From positions 515 to 9,349 of the forward strand of contig PLXI01000254.1 of the NCBI GenBank assembly GCA_003151375.1: a stretch of 8,835 bases of DNA. The letters are read 5' to 3'. Under the pieces are notes generated by a model, which saw nothing but the letters and a program-made list of their open reading frames with translations, had not been told where the DNA came from and did no database searches. This document shows positions 1 to 6,806 of the stretch, in pieces. Position 1 is the first letter of the stretch. Every line of letters begins with the position of its first letter. The stretch comes from Hyphomicrobiales bacterium. GTDB taxonomy: Bacteria > Pseudomonadota > Alphaproteobacteria > Rhizobiales > Aestuariivirgaceae. The position numbers and the translations under genes are program-made.

Positions 1-1
1 G

Positions 2-1243
2 GAATTTGCGAGACTCATCGGCACCACGCCAAAAACTTTCTTCCGTCTGGGCTATGGCTTCTCGCGGTCACGCAATGGTGCGGCCAATATGCATGCGGTG
101 AATTGCATTCCGGTGGTCACGGGTGCGTGGTTGCATGAAGGCGGTGGAGCGCTGCATTCCAATTCCGGCATTTATAAATGGAACAAGCGGCAGCTTGAGG
201 CACAGGACGCGAATTGTGGCCAGCGGGTGATGGATATGAGCCGCGTGGGCGAAGTTTTATGTGGTAATGCCCATGACCTGCAAGGCGGCCCGCCTGTGAA
301 GGCCATGCTGATCCAGAACACCAATCCGGTTTCGATTGCGCCGGATCAAACCCGCGTGAAGCAAGGCTTTGCGCGCGAAGATCTATTTTTGTGTGTGCAT
401 GAGCAGACCATAACAGATACTGCGAAATATGCTGATGTTTTGTTGCCCGCAACCACATTCCTGGAGCATGATGATATCTATCAAGGTGGCGGCCACAGCC
501 ACATCATGTTCGGCCGTCAGTTAATTGCAGCGGCGGGCGAGGCGCGCAGCAATGATTTCGTGATTAAGGAAATTGCCAAGCGGGTGGGCGCATCTCATCC
601 CGGCATTGATAAAGCACCGCGCACATTGATTGACGAGATGTTGCTGGCCTCTGGTCGCAAAGGTTTGGATGAGTTGGACGCCCAGAATTGGTTTGATGTG
701 ATGCCGGATTTTGAAACGGCTCATAACATCAAAGGCTTTGGCCATAAGGATGGCAAATTTCATTTCAAAGCGAATTGGGCAGATGTCGCAAAAGCTAAAT
801 CACGCATGGGGGCGTTGGGGCCGATTGAGAATATGCCGCAATGGCCAGATTATTATCAGGCGCATGAGCAGGCCGATAGCGAATATCCGTTTCGCTTGGC
901 CACTTCTCCGGCGCGGGCATTTTTGAATTCAACATTTAATGAAACGCCGAGCAGCCGCAAACGTGAGGGCAGGCCCACGGTGTTGGTGCATCCTGATGAT
1001 CTCACGAAGCTCGGCATTGACGATGGCGCGCGCGTGCGCATGGGCAGCAGGCGTGGCGAAGTGGTTATTCATGCCAAGGCATTTGCCGGCTTGCGATTGG
1101 GTGTGGTGATTGCTGAAGGCGTGTGGCCCAATCATCTGCATGAAGGCGGGCGCGGGATCAACACTTTGACTGGTGCTGATCAGCCGGCTCCGGCAGGTGG
1201 TGGCGCTTTTCATGATAATGCGGTGTGGATAAGGGTGTGTTAG
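2..1243 (+). CDS. Molybdopterin-dependent oxidoreductase, C-terminal part (5' end outside window)
   Basis: The reading frame is open from the left edge and ends at TAG 1241-1243, giving 413 visible residues, so the N-terminus (usually carrying an Fe-S cluster motif in this family) is missing. The visible part starts inside the molybdopterin oxidoreductase catalytic domain: RLGYGFSRSRNGAANMHAV at residues 15-33, a NTNP motif near 106-109, and the family signature ADVLLPATTFLEHDD at about 144-158. From about residue 294 to the end it has the molydopterin dinucleotide-binding beta-barrel domain, with LATSPARAFLNSTF, HPDD, and a Gly-rich tail. Such enzymes hold a bis-MGD molybdenum cofactor and transfer oxygen atoms or electrons to small substrates. 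The substrate (DMSO/biotin sulfoxide-like, formate-like or other) cannot be read from this fragment. The ATG at 89 is internal, because the conserved domain extends upstream of it. The next gene follows after 66 nt. Confidence 0.9.
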   Translation, partial: EFARLIGTTPKTFFRLGYGFSRSRNGAANMHAVNCIPVVTGAWLHEGGGALHSNSGIYKWNKRQLEAQDANCGQRVMDMSRVGEVLCGNAHDLQGGPPVKAMLIQNTNPVSIAPDQTRVKQGFAREDLFLCVHEQTITDTAKYADVLLPATTFLEHDDIYQGGGHSHIMFGRQLIAAAGEARSNDFVIKEIAKRVGASHPGIDKAPRTLIDEMLLASGRKGLDELDAQNWFDVMPDFETAHNIKGFGHKDGKFHFKANWADVAKAKSRMGALGPIENMPQWPDYYQAHEQADSEYPFRLATSPARAFLNSTFNETPSSRKREGRPTVLVHPDDLTKLGIDDGARVRMGSRRGEVVIHAKAFAGLRLGVVIAEGVWPNHLHEGGRGINTLTGADQPAPAGGGAFHDNAVWIRVC

Positions 1244-1271
1244 CGCATAGCTGCTATCCCTAACGTAAATC

Positions 1272-1283
1272 GAGTTGCAACTC
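1272..1283. promoter_or_regulatory. Perfect 12-bp palindrome, candidate operator upstream of DHA2 efflux gene
   Basis: GAGTTGCAACTC is its own reverse complement. It lies in the 66-nt gap between the oxidoreductase stop and the efflux-pump ATG, 26 nt before the start codon. Drug efflux genes are often controlled by MarR- or TetR-type dimers that bind palindromes of this size, so an operator role is inferred. No regulator gene is in the window, and no convincing -35/-10 pair was recognised around it. Confidence 0.4.
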
Positions 1284-1309
1284 AGTTTATGGCGGCGCAT
1301 TGAGCGGAA

Positions 1310-2800
1310 ATGAATTCTTCGGTACAAAACTCCAATCCACAAAAACTCTCTCACCCGGAAGTTCTACGCATTATCTTTGGCGTTGTTCTTGCCATGTTTT
1401 TGGCAGCACTTGATCAAACCATTGTGGTGACGGCGATGCCAACGATTGGGCGCAGCTTGGGCAGCCCTGAATATCTGCCATGGGTGGTTACAGCCTATCT
1501 GCTCTCATCAACCTCGGTGACACCGCTTTATGGCAAGGTTTCTGACATTGTTGGGCGGCGCAAGACGTTGCTGTTTGCGATTGTGGTTTTTGTGGCGGGA
1601 TCGGTTGCCTGTGCTTTGTCGCCCAATCTCATTTTGTTGATTGTCGCGCGTGCGGTGCAAGGGCTGGGCGGGGGCGGGCTGATTTCATTGTCGCAAACCA
1701 TTATTGCGGATATTGTTTCACCCAAAGAGCGTTCACGCTATCAAGTTTATATTTCTGGCGTTTATATGGTTGGCAGCGTTTCTGGACCATTGCTGGGCGG
1801 CTATTTTGCTGAGCATTGGCATTGGTCGCTGATTTTCTGGCTGAATGTTCCGCTGGGCTTTGCAGCGCTGGCAATGACCAATAGTCTTCTCAAAAAACTT
1901 CCGCGCCATGAAAGGCCACATAGGCTGGATTTCCTTGGCGCTGGTTTGATGGCTTCAGCTGCTGTGGCTTTGATGTTGGCGCTGAATTGGGGTGGCATTC
2001 ATTATCAGTGGGGATCGGTGCAAGTGCTGGGCCTAATTGTGCTGTCAGTGTTACTTTGGACCGCATTTGTATGGCGCTTGAACACTGCAGCTGAGCCATT
2101 TATTCCGTTCGAGATTTTGAAAAACCCGGTGGTGGCGATGGGCTCAATCACGGCACTGCTGATCATCTCCAGTTATGTTGGCATCACCGCCTATTTGCCA
2201 ATTTATATGGAATTGGTTTTTGGCTTAAGCGCAAGCCAATCTGGCCTTTGCCTTTTACCCTTTATGTCGGGCACCGTTGTGGGAGCGATTATCGCTGGGC
2301 GCTATATGGCAAGATCAGCACATTATAAAAGGCCCGCCTATGCAGGATTGATATTTGCAATTCTTGGACTGGGCTTAATTACCGCTTTCAAAGTTCATAT
2401 CAGTTTAATCGCGATGGAAATCCTGATCGGTGGCATTAGTATTGGCCTTGGCACGATTTTCCCGATTACAACGGTGGCTATTCAAAACTCTGTCAGCCCC
2501 CATCAAATGGGAACTGCCACAGGCGTGATGGGCTTTTTCCGCGCCTTAGGCGGGGCACTTATAGTGGCGTTATTTGGTGCGGTTTTGTTTTCGCAATTGC
2601 CGGATTTGGCGGCGCTTGAAAACTTGTCTGGTGAGAAATTGGCTGCCATTGTTGCCAGCGGAGAAATTCACACCTCCTTTAGGCCTTTGTTTGCTTTGGC
2701 CGTGTTCGTGATGGCAGTGGCGCTGGCGGCGTTTCATCAAATGCCTGAAAAGGCTTTGCGCAGTAAAGTGCACGTGGCTGAAGCGATCAGCGTGGAATAG
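1310..2800 (+). CDS. DHA2-family MFS drug efflux transporter (EmrB/QacA type)
   Basis: This 496-residue protein has the length and pattern of the 14-helix drug:H+ antiporter-2 family, which exports amphipathic drugs or other small compounds across the inner membrane using the proton gradient. Visible signatures: motif D1, LDQTIVVTAMPTIGRSLG, in helix 1 (34-51); motif A, GKVSDIVGRRKT, in loop 2-3 (75-86); the motif B arginine in RAVQGLGGGG (R114 onward); and the antiporter motif C, GSVSGPLLGG, in helix 5 (155-164). The hydrophilic N-terminus of about 20 residues is typical. The ATG at 1310 is preceded by a weak GAGCGGA element and sits just before helix 1. No membrane-fusion partner (EmrA-like) is adjacent, so it may work alone or with a partner elsewhere. 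The substrate is unknown. A palindrome just upstream may be its operator. Confidence 0.93.
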   Translation: MNSSVQNSNPQKLSHPEVLRIIFGVVLAMFLAALDQTIVVTAMPTIGRSLGSPEYLPWVVTAYLLSSTSVTPLYGKVSDIVGRRKTLLFAIVVFVAGSVACALSPNLILLIVARAVQGLGGGGLISLSQTIIADIVSPKERSRYQVYISGVYMVGSVSGPLLGGYFAEHWHWSLIFWLNVPLGFAALAMTNSLLKKLPRHERPHRLDFLGAGLMASAAVALMLALNWGGIHYQWGSVQVLGLIVLSVLLWTAFVWRLNTAAEPFIPFEILKNPVVAMGSITALLIISSYVGITAYLPIYMELVFGLSASQSGLCLLPFMSGTVVGAIIAGRYMARSAHYKRPAYAGLIFAILGLGLITAFKVHISLIAMEILIGGISIGLGTIFPITTVAIQNSVSPHQMGTATGVMGFFRALGGALIVALFGAVLFSQLPDLAALENLSGEKLAAIVASGEIHTSFRPLFALAVFVMAVALAAFHQMPEKALRSKVHVAEAISVE

Positions 2801-2807
2801 TTCTGTT

Positions 2808-2837
2808 CTTGCGTGATGGTTGCCACGCAGCTATAGG
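2808..2837 (+). promoter_or_regulatory. Possible ndk promoter
   Basis: CTTGCG (2808-2813) and CTATAG (2831-2836) have the usual sigma-70 spacing (17 nt between the hexamers TTGCGT and TATAGG) and resemble the alphaproteobacterial pattern CTTGAC/CTATAT. The implied start of transcription near 2844 would leave a leader of about 25 nt before the ndk ATG. A 6-bp inverted repeat, TGCGTG/CACGCA (2810-2815 and 2824-2829), lies between the two boxes. The match is partial, so the call is tentative. Confidence 0.35.
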
Positions 2838-2858
2838 CCTGCTCATTCCAATTTAAAC

Positions 2859-2863
2859 GAGGA
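2859..2863 (+). promoter_or_regulatory. Ribosome binding site that sets the ndk start
   Basis: GAGGA lies 4 nt before the ATG at 2868. It favours that codon over the upstream in-frame TTG at 2820, which would add 16 residues absent from the family. Confidence 0.75.
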
Positions 2864-2867
2864 CACT

Positions 2868-3290
2868 ATGGCCAAAGAACGCACTTTCTCAATGATTAAG
2901 CCTGACGCAACCAAGCGCAATCTCACTGGCGCCATCAACGCAAAGATCGAAGAAGCGGGCCTTCGCATCATCGCGCAGAAGCGCGTGAAGTGGAAACTGG
3001 CTGACGCTAAGAAATTTTACGCCGTTCACGCCAAGCGCCCGTTCTTTAAAGATCTAACCAAGTTCATGGCGTCTGGCCCGATCATTGTGCAAGTTCTGGA
3101 AGGCGATAACGCCATCGCCAAATATCGTGAGATTATGGGTGCAACCAATCCAAAAGATGCTGCCAAGGGCACGATTAGAGCTGAATTTGCTGAATCAATT
3201 GATGCCAATTCGGTGCATGGTTCGGACAGCGCTGATAACGCCAAGAAAGAAATTAAACAGAACTTCAAAGCCAAGGAGATCGTGGGCTAA
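2868..3290 (+). CDS. ndk: Nucleoside diphosphate kinase
   Basis: This cytoplasmic enzyme moves the gamma-phosphate from ATP to NDPs and dNDPs through a phosphohistidine intermediate, balancing nucleotide pools. The 140-residue length is exactly that of bacterial Ndk. Every key position fits the family numbering: K11 in the IKPDA motif, Y51, F59, R87, T93 in GATNP, R104, N114 and catalytic H117 in NSVHGSDS. The ATG at 2868 is chosen because the protein then begins MAKERTFSMIKPDA as in the family and has a GAGGA ribosome site in front. It is probably monocistronic: a possible promoter lies in the gap upstream and an intrinsic terminator follows at 3319-3353. Nothing is odd about the gene, and its lysine-rich C-terminus is common in alphaproteobacteria. 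Confidence 0.98.
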   Translation: MAKERTFSMIKPDATKRNLTGAINAKIEEAGLRIIAQKRVKWKLADAKKFYAVHAKRPFFKDLTKFMASGPIIVQVLEGDNAIAKYREIMGATNPKDAAKGTIRAEFAESIDANSVHGSDSADNAKKEIKQNFKAKEIVG

Positions 3291-3318
3291 TCCACGCGAT
3301 CACTTTGCTGATGGTTTT

Positions 3319-3353
3319 AAGTCCGTGCCACTAGGCGCGGACTTTTTATTTTG
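3319..3353 (+). terminator. Intrinsic terminator downstream of ndk
   Basis: AGTCCGTGCC (3320-3329) pairs with GGCGCGGACT (3334-3343) across a 4-base ACTA loop. This gives a 10-bp GC-rich stem with one G-U pair, extended by an A-T pair at 3319/3344. A T-rich tract (TTTTTATTTT) starts at the foot of the stem. The stem begins 29 nt after the ndk stop codon and should end that transcript. The following channel gene starts only about 27 nt further on. Confidence 0.9.
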
Positions 3354-3379
3354 TCATAGTCTCAAGTGAGAGGTGATCT

Positions 3380-3952
3380 ATGAATAAGGGCAGGTTGGAA
3401 GCGTTTTCGGATGGGGTGATCGCCGTCATCATCACGATCATGGTGCTTGAGTTCAAAGCGCCGCACGGGGTTGAGGCGACCGATCTCTTACCATTACTTC
3501 CGACATTTCTTACCTATGTTCTAAGCTTCATAATCGTTGGCATTTATTGGGTGAACCATCACAACTTTTTTCAACTCATCAAAAAAGTTTCTGGCGGTCT
3601 GTTATGGGCTAACCTTCATTTGTTGTTCTGGCTTTCGCTTGTTCCATTCACTACGGCTTGGATGGGTGAAAATCATTTCGTACTTTGGCCGGTGGTCACT
3701 TACGGGTTGAATCTCTTAGGTTGTGCGATAGCCTATACTATTATGACGTTGGCAGCGCTGCGCGTGCATGGCGCAAATTCAGAAATTGCCAAAGCCATCG
3801 GGCGCGACCGAAAAGGCAAGATTTCGGTGATAATTTATGTCGTTGCAATCATTTCAGCGTTTGTGAGCCCAATGATTTCCTGCGCATTATTTCTGGTGGT
3901 TGCTCTCATCTGGTTTGTGCCTGACCAAAGGATTGAACGCATAATGAACTAA
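3380..3952 (+). CDS. TMEM175-family (DUF1211) potassium channel protein
   Basis: This 190-residue, very hydrophobic protein carries the TMEM175/DUF1211 signature at its N-terminus: R5 followed by F9-S10-D11 in RLEAFSDGVIAVIITIMVLE, the first pore-lining helix. A second family motif, YWVNHHNFF, is at 56-64, followed by FWLSLVPFTTAWMGE. About six membrane segments are expected, with a charged loop at 141-147 and a short basic tail. Bacterial members have one six-helix repeat and assemble as tetramers forming leak-like K+ channels in the inner membrane. The ATG has a strong AGAGG ribosome site 6 nt upstream (3369-3373). The gene follows the ndk terminator directly, and its own promoter was not recognised. 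It ends in a 4-bp convergent overlap with the EamA transporter gene, leaving no room for a terminator. Confidence 0.92.
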   Translation: MNKGRLEAFSDGVIAVIITIMVLEFKAPHGVEATDLLPLLPTFLTYVLSFIIVGIYWVNHHNFFQLIKKVSGGLLWANLHLLFWLSLVPFTTAWMGENHFVLWPVVTYGLNLLGCAIAYTIMTLAALRVHGANSEIAKAIGRDRKGKISVIIYVVAIISAFVSPMISCALFLVVALIWFVPDQRIERIMN

Positions 3953-4848
3953 ACTTGGGCTGGAGTTTCACCCTTGAAGGCGGTGTGTTCGCGGCTCGAG
4001 ACATAAAGTGCAGCACCTATTAATATGGCCACGCCCACAAATGTCCACCGATCGGGCAAATCGCCGAAGAATAGCCAGCCTAGAAAAATTGCATTGATCA
4101 TTTCAGCGTATCCAAATGGTGCAAGCAGCGATGCCTCACACCATTCAAAGGCTTTGATGATAAGAAAATTGCAGGTTGTGCCAAATGCGGCAATGCCGAA
4201 CATCATGAGCCATTGGCTAGGCGTTGGTGTCTGCCACTGCCACAACATGATCAGTGTACAGACGATGCCGCCCCAAAGGCTCGTATAGAAGGTGTTAGAC
4301 AGGGCAGAGGCGCGTGCCGCCAACATTCGCGAAGTAAGGATCACCACCGCCGCACTGGCCCCAGAGGCGAGTGCCAATAAAGCGCCGGGGTTAAGTGCTA
4401 TCATGCCGGGGCGGATGATGACCAGAACGCCTATAAATCCGCCGATCACGGCAAGCCAGCGCGAAAGCCTCATGCGTTCACCAAGCAACAATGGTGCAGC
4501 GCCGATGACCAAGATGGGCTGAATGAAATAGAGCGAAAGCGTTTGCGCAATGCCTTGAAATTTCATGGCGGAGAAAAAGAAAAAGGTGGTGGAAATAATG
4601 GCGAGTCCACGCAGCATGTTCAGTGGAATGGCGCGGGGTGCGAGGCCATCACGGCCTTCACGCGCCGCCAGCAATGGCAGCGTGAGCAGAGCACCCAAAG
4701 CCAAGCGCGACCACACGCTTTGCATCACGGGCTGGCCCTCAGCGCCAAGTTTTTTAGCCAGAACGTCAAGGCACGGAAACATCAGCATGGCCAGAAGCAT
4801 GAGGGCAATGCCCAAGAGTTTATTGGAGTGCGTTGATGTGTTGCTCAT
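3949..4848 (-). CDS. EamA/DMT-family transporter
   Basis: This 299-residue inner-membrane protein belongs to the drug/metabolite transporter superfamily, with about ten helices in two EamA repeats. The first spans roughly residues 12-146, with WSRLALGALL, the loop GER at 123-125 and RPG at 146-148. The second spans about 155-285, with the matching loop GDLPD at 262-266. Members move small metabolites such as amino acids, nucleosides or toxic analogues, usually outward. The substrate here is unknown. The ATG overlaps the stop of the upstream RNA methyltransferase gene as ATGA. No Shine-Dalgarno sequence precedes it, so translation is probably coupled to that gene. Its 3' end overlaps the convergent channel gene by 4 bp. 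An S-adenosylmethionine uptake type (SAM-like DMT) is one possibility given the methyltransferase partner, but the sequence alone does not show it. Confidence 0.9.
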   Translation of the reverse strand: MSNTSTHSNKLLGIALMLLAMLMFPCLDVLAKKLGAEGQPVMQSVWSRLALGALLTLPLLAAREGRDGLAPRAIPLNMLRGLAIISTTFFFFSAMKFQGIAQTLSLYFIQPILVIGAAPLLLGERMRLSRWLAVIGGFIGVLVIIRPGMIALNPGALLALASGASAAVVILTSRMLAARASALSNTFYTSLWGGIVCTLIMLWQWQTPTPSQWLMMFGIAAFGTTCNFLIIKAFEWCEASLLAPFGYAEMINAIFLGWLFFGDLPDRWTFVGVAILIGAALYVSSREHTAFKGETPAQV

Positions 4849-5579
4849 GCTTGGGCTGCGTACAGCATCAAGGCCGCTGCTGTAGCGAGGTTGAGGCTCT
4901 CCACACCCTGCTTCATAGGGATTCTCACGTTACGGCCACAAGCGCTTGAAACTGAATCAGAAATACCTTTGGATTCAGAGCCCAGCACGATGAGATGGGG
5001 GGCCTTGCTGGCCTCAGTATAAAGCGCCTTTGCATCCATTCTTGTGGCGATAGCGCTGCCTGGCCAAGCCTTGGCAAAATCTAAAAATTGTGCAGTTGGC
5101 ATTTTTACTAATGGCACTGCGAAGATTGAGCCCGTGGTGGCACGAACACATTCGGGTGCATAGGCATCACAGCAATCGCCCACCAAGATAATGCCAGCCG
5201 CTGAGGCGGCGTCAGCTGTGCGGATGATCGTGCCTAAGTTGCCGGGATCACGGATTTCCTCCAAGGCCAACCACGTCCCTTGTTTGGTTGGGTGCGGTTG
5301 CCAGCGTTGGCTGAACACGCCCAACACATCATGCGGATTATTTTGCGCAGAAAGTTCGGCCATCAATTTTTCAGTCACGATGAGGGGCTTGATGCCATCA
5401 AACATAAAGATGGGTTTGGTGGCCAGAAGATAGTCTGGCACAAAGCCCAAATCCTCAGCGCGTTCTAACATTGCAAGGCCTTCGGCCACGAAGAGGCCAG
5501 CTTCACGCCGCCCCTTTTTATCGTCGAGCGAGCGGATGAGTTTGATCGTTGGGTTTTGTGTGGAAGAGATGGGCAGCAC
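4845..5579 (-). CDS. SpoU/TrmH-family RNA 2'-O-ribose methyltransferase
   Basis: This enzyme transfers a methyl group from S-adenosylmethionine to a ribose 2'-OH of rRNA or tRNA using a trefoil-knot (SPOUT) fold. With a GTG start at 5579 it has 244 residues. The N-terminal substrate-binding part (about 10-40) has NPTIKLIRSLDDKKGR and FVAEGLAMLERA. The three SpoU motifs follow: EIRDPGNLGTIIRTADA (about 108-124), VLGSESKGIS (198-207) and IPMKQGVESLNLATAAALML (220-239). The GTG is preferred because AAGGA sits 7 nt upstream and the protein then begins like other family members (SSTQNPTIK). An ATG at 5603 (252 residues) is possible but lacks a ribosome site. The next gene overlaps its stop codon as ATGA. 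The exact target nucleotide cannot be read. RlmB/RsmB-type names would be over-specific. Confidence 0.9.
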   Translation of the reverse strand: MLPISSTQNPTIKLIRSLDDKKGRREAGLFVAEGLAMLERAEDLGFVPDYLLATKPIFMFDGIKPLIVTEKLMAELSAQNNPHDVLGVFSQRWQPHPTKQGTWLALEEIRDPGNLGTIIRTADAASAAGIILVGDCCDAYAPECVRATTGSIFAVPLVKMPTAQFLDFAKAWPGSAIATRMDAKALYTEASKAPHLIVLGSESKGISDSVSSACGRNVRIPMKQGVESLNLATAAALMLYAAQA

Positions 5580-5586
5580 AGTATCA

Positions 5587-5591
5587 TCCTT
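5587..5591 (-). promoter_or_regulatory. Ribosome binding site favouring a GTG start for the RNA methyltransferase
   Basis: Read on the minus strand, AAGGA lies 7 nt before GTG 5579-5577. The competing ATG at 5603 has no purine-rich element upstream. The choice changes the divergent gap to the MFS gene from 30 to 54 nt. Confidence 0.5.
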
Positions 5592-5633
5592 GGTTGCACC
5601 CATGTAACATGATTTGAAACGACAGGCAGCAAA

Positions 5634-6806
5634 ATGAACAAACTTCCAAGAGGCGTGGTCATGCTGGGTTTGGTCAGCCTGTTCATGGATATGAGCAGCG
5701 AAATGGCCCATGCGGTTTTGCCACTGTTCGTGGTTGGAACACTTGGGGCCAGCGTAGCGGTGCTGGGCTTACTGGAGGCGCTGGCCAATTCACTGCCGCA
5801 TTTTGCCAAGCTTTTTTCAGGCGTGCTCAGTGATCGTTTCCAAAACCGTAAAGGTCTGGCGTTGTTGGGTTATGCCATGGCGGCTTTGTCTAAACCGCTG
5901 TTCCCGCTGGCTCACAGTGCTGGACTTGTTTTTGTGGCGCGCATTTCTGACCGCATCGGCAAGGGCATTCGCGGTGCGCCGCGTGATGCTTTGGTGGCGG
6001 ACATCACCCCTGCAGAACAGCGCGGAGCGGCCTTTGGTTTGCGCCAATCCATGGATAGTTTTGGGGCCTTTGCTGGCCCGTTGACTGCCGTGGCACTGGT
6101 GGGCCTTTGGTCCTTTGATGTGCGTGGTTTGTTATGGGTGGCCTGCCTGCCCGCGTTGGTCTGCGTTGCGGTGTTGGCCTTCGGTGTTCAAGAGCCGCCA
6201 CGCAAATCAGCTGCGCCCAAGCCACGCGGCGTACTAAACTTCGCCGCAATAAAGGCATTGGGGCCGGGCTTTTGGCAGGTGATGATGATCGCTGGGGGCA
6301 TCGTCTTCGCCCGCATCTCGGATGCTTTTCTGGTGTTGCGCGCCTCCGATCTGGGGCTTGGATTGGTGTTCATTCCGTTGGTCTTGGTGGTTTACAACGG
6401 GGTGGACACACTGGCTTCTTATCCACTTGGCAGCCTGTCTGACCGGATGGGCCGTAAGCCGTTGCTGCTGCTCAGCCTCGTCGTTTTGGCCCTTAGTCTT
6501 GGGCTTTTGGCACTGACCAACAGCACGGCGATGTTGTGGCTCGCCTTGGTGTTTTATGGGCTTCACATGTCACTGTCACAAAGTGTGCTGTCTGGCTTTG
6601 TGGCCGATGCAACACCTGCCCATTTGCGCGGCACCGCTTTTGGCATATATGGGCTGGTCAGTGGTGCTGCCGGGTTTGCCTCAAGCCTTATTGCGGGCCT
6701 GCTGTGGCAGGCAGAAGGCGCACAAGTGGTGTTTGCAGCTGGAGCCGTAGTGGCCTTGTTGGTGGCGGTTGTAGGGCTTAGCCGTGGTCGATCTCAGCCT
6801 GGGTAA
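5634..6806 (+). CDS. MFS transporter (12-helix, unknown substrate)
   Basis: This 390-residue inner-membrane protein has the length of 12-helix major facilitator transporters. Visible features: helix 1 with LVSLFMDMSSEMAHAVLPLF (14-33), loop 2-3 motif A as GVLSDRFQNRK (63-73), the subgroup signature DRIGKGIRGAPRDALVAD (106-123), a cytoplasmic middle loop around 185-205 rich in Pro and Lys, and the second-half motif A, GSLSDRMGRKP (266-276). The DRxGKGIRGAPRDAL signature marks an uncharacterised, widespread MFS subgroup, so export or import and substrate are not known. The ATG lies directly before helix 1 with only a weak CAGGCAG element upstream. The gene diverges from the RNA methyltransferase across a very short gap. 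Its last nine codons overlap the convergent repeat-protein gene by 29 bp, so the short tail after helix 12 (GLSRGRSQPG) may not be original. Confidence 0.92.
   Translation: MNKLPRGVVMLGLVSLFMDMSSEMAHAVLPLFVVGTLGASVAVLGLLEALANSLPHFAKLFSGVLSDRFQNRKGLALLGYAMAALSKPLFPLAHSAGLVFVARISDRIGKGIRGAPRDALVADITPAEQRGAAFGLRQSMDSFGAFAGPLTAVALVGLWSFDVRGLLWVACLPALVCVAVLAFGVQEPPRKSAAPKPRGVLNFAAIKALGPGFWQVMMIAGGIVFARISDAFLVLRASDLGLGLVFIPLVLVVYNGVDTLASYPLGSLSDRMGRKPLLLLSLVVLALSLGLLALTNSTAMLWLALVFYGLHMSLSQSVLSGFVADATPAHLRGTAFGIYGLVSGAAGFASSLIAGLLWQAEGAQVVFAAGAVVALLVAVVGLSRGRSQPG

Noticed and set aside
1247..1257. Small palindrome ATAGC-T-GCTAT after the oxidoreductase stop
   Set aside because: The 5-bp arms with a single-base centre and no T tract are too short to call an operator or terminator.
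929..1354. Minus-strand open frame of 141 codons across the oxidoreductase 3' end and the gap
   Set aside because: It runs antisense to well-conserved dinucleotide-binding domain coding sequence, and its protein resembles no family.
2820..2867. Upstream in-frame TTG start for ndk
   Set aside because: It adds 16 residues absent from Ndk proteins, while GAGGA and the conserved numbering (H117) support ATG 2868.
5580..5711. Longer methyltransferase starting at ATG 5711
   Set aside because: The extra N-terminal residues match no family sequence and would overlap the MFS start by 78 nt on the opposite strand.
6700..6780. Frameshift explaining the early stop of the DUF11-like domain
   Set aside because: None of the three frames beyond the stop continues the domain. 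One frame is Thr/Ala-rich only because it is antisense to MFS helix 12. A join or deletion fits better than a frameshift.
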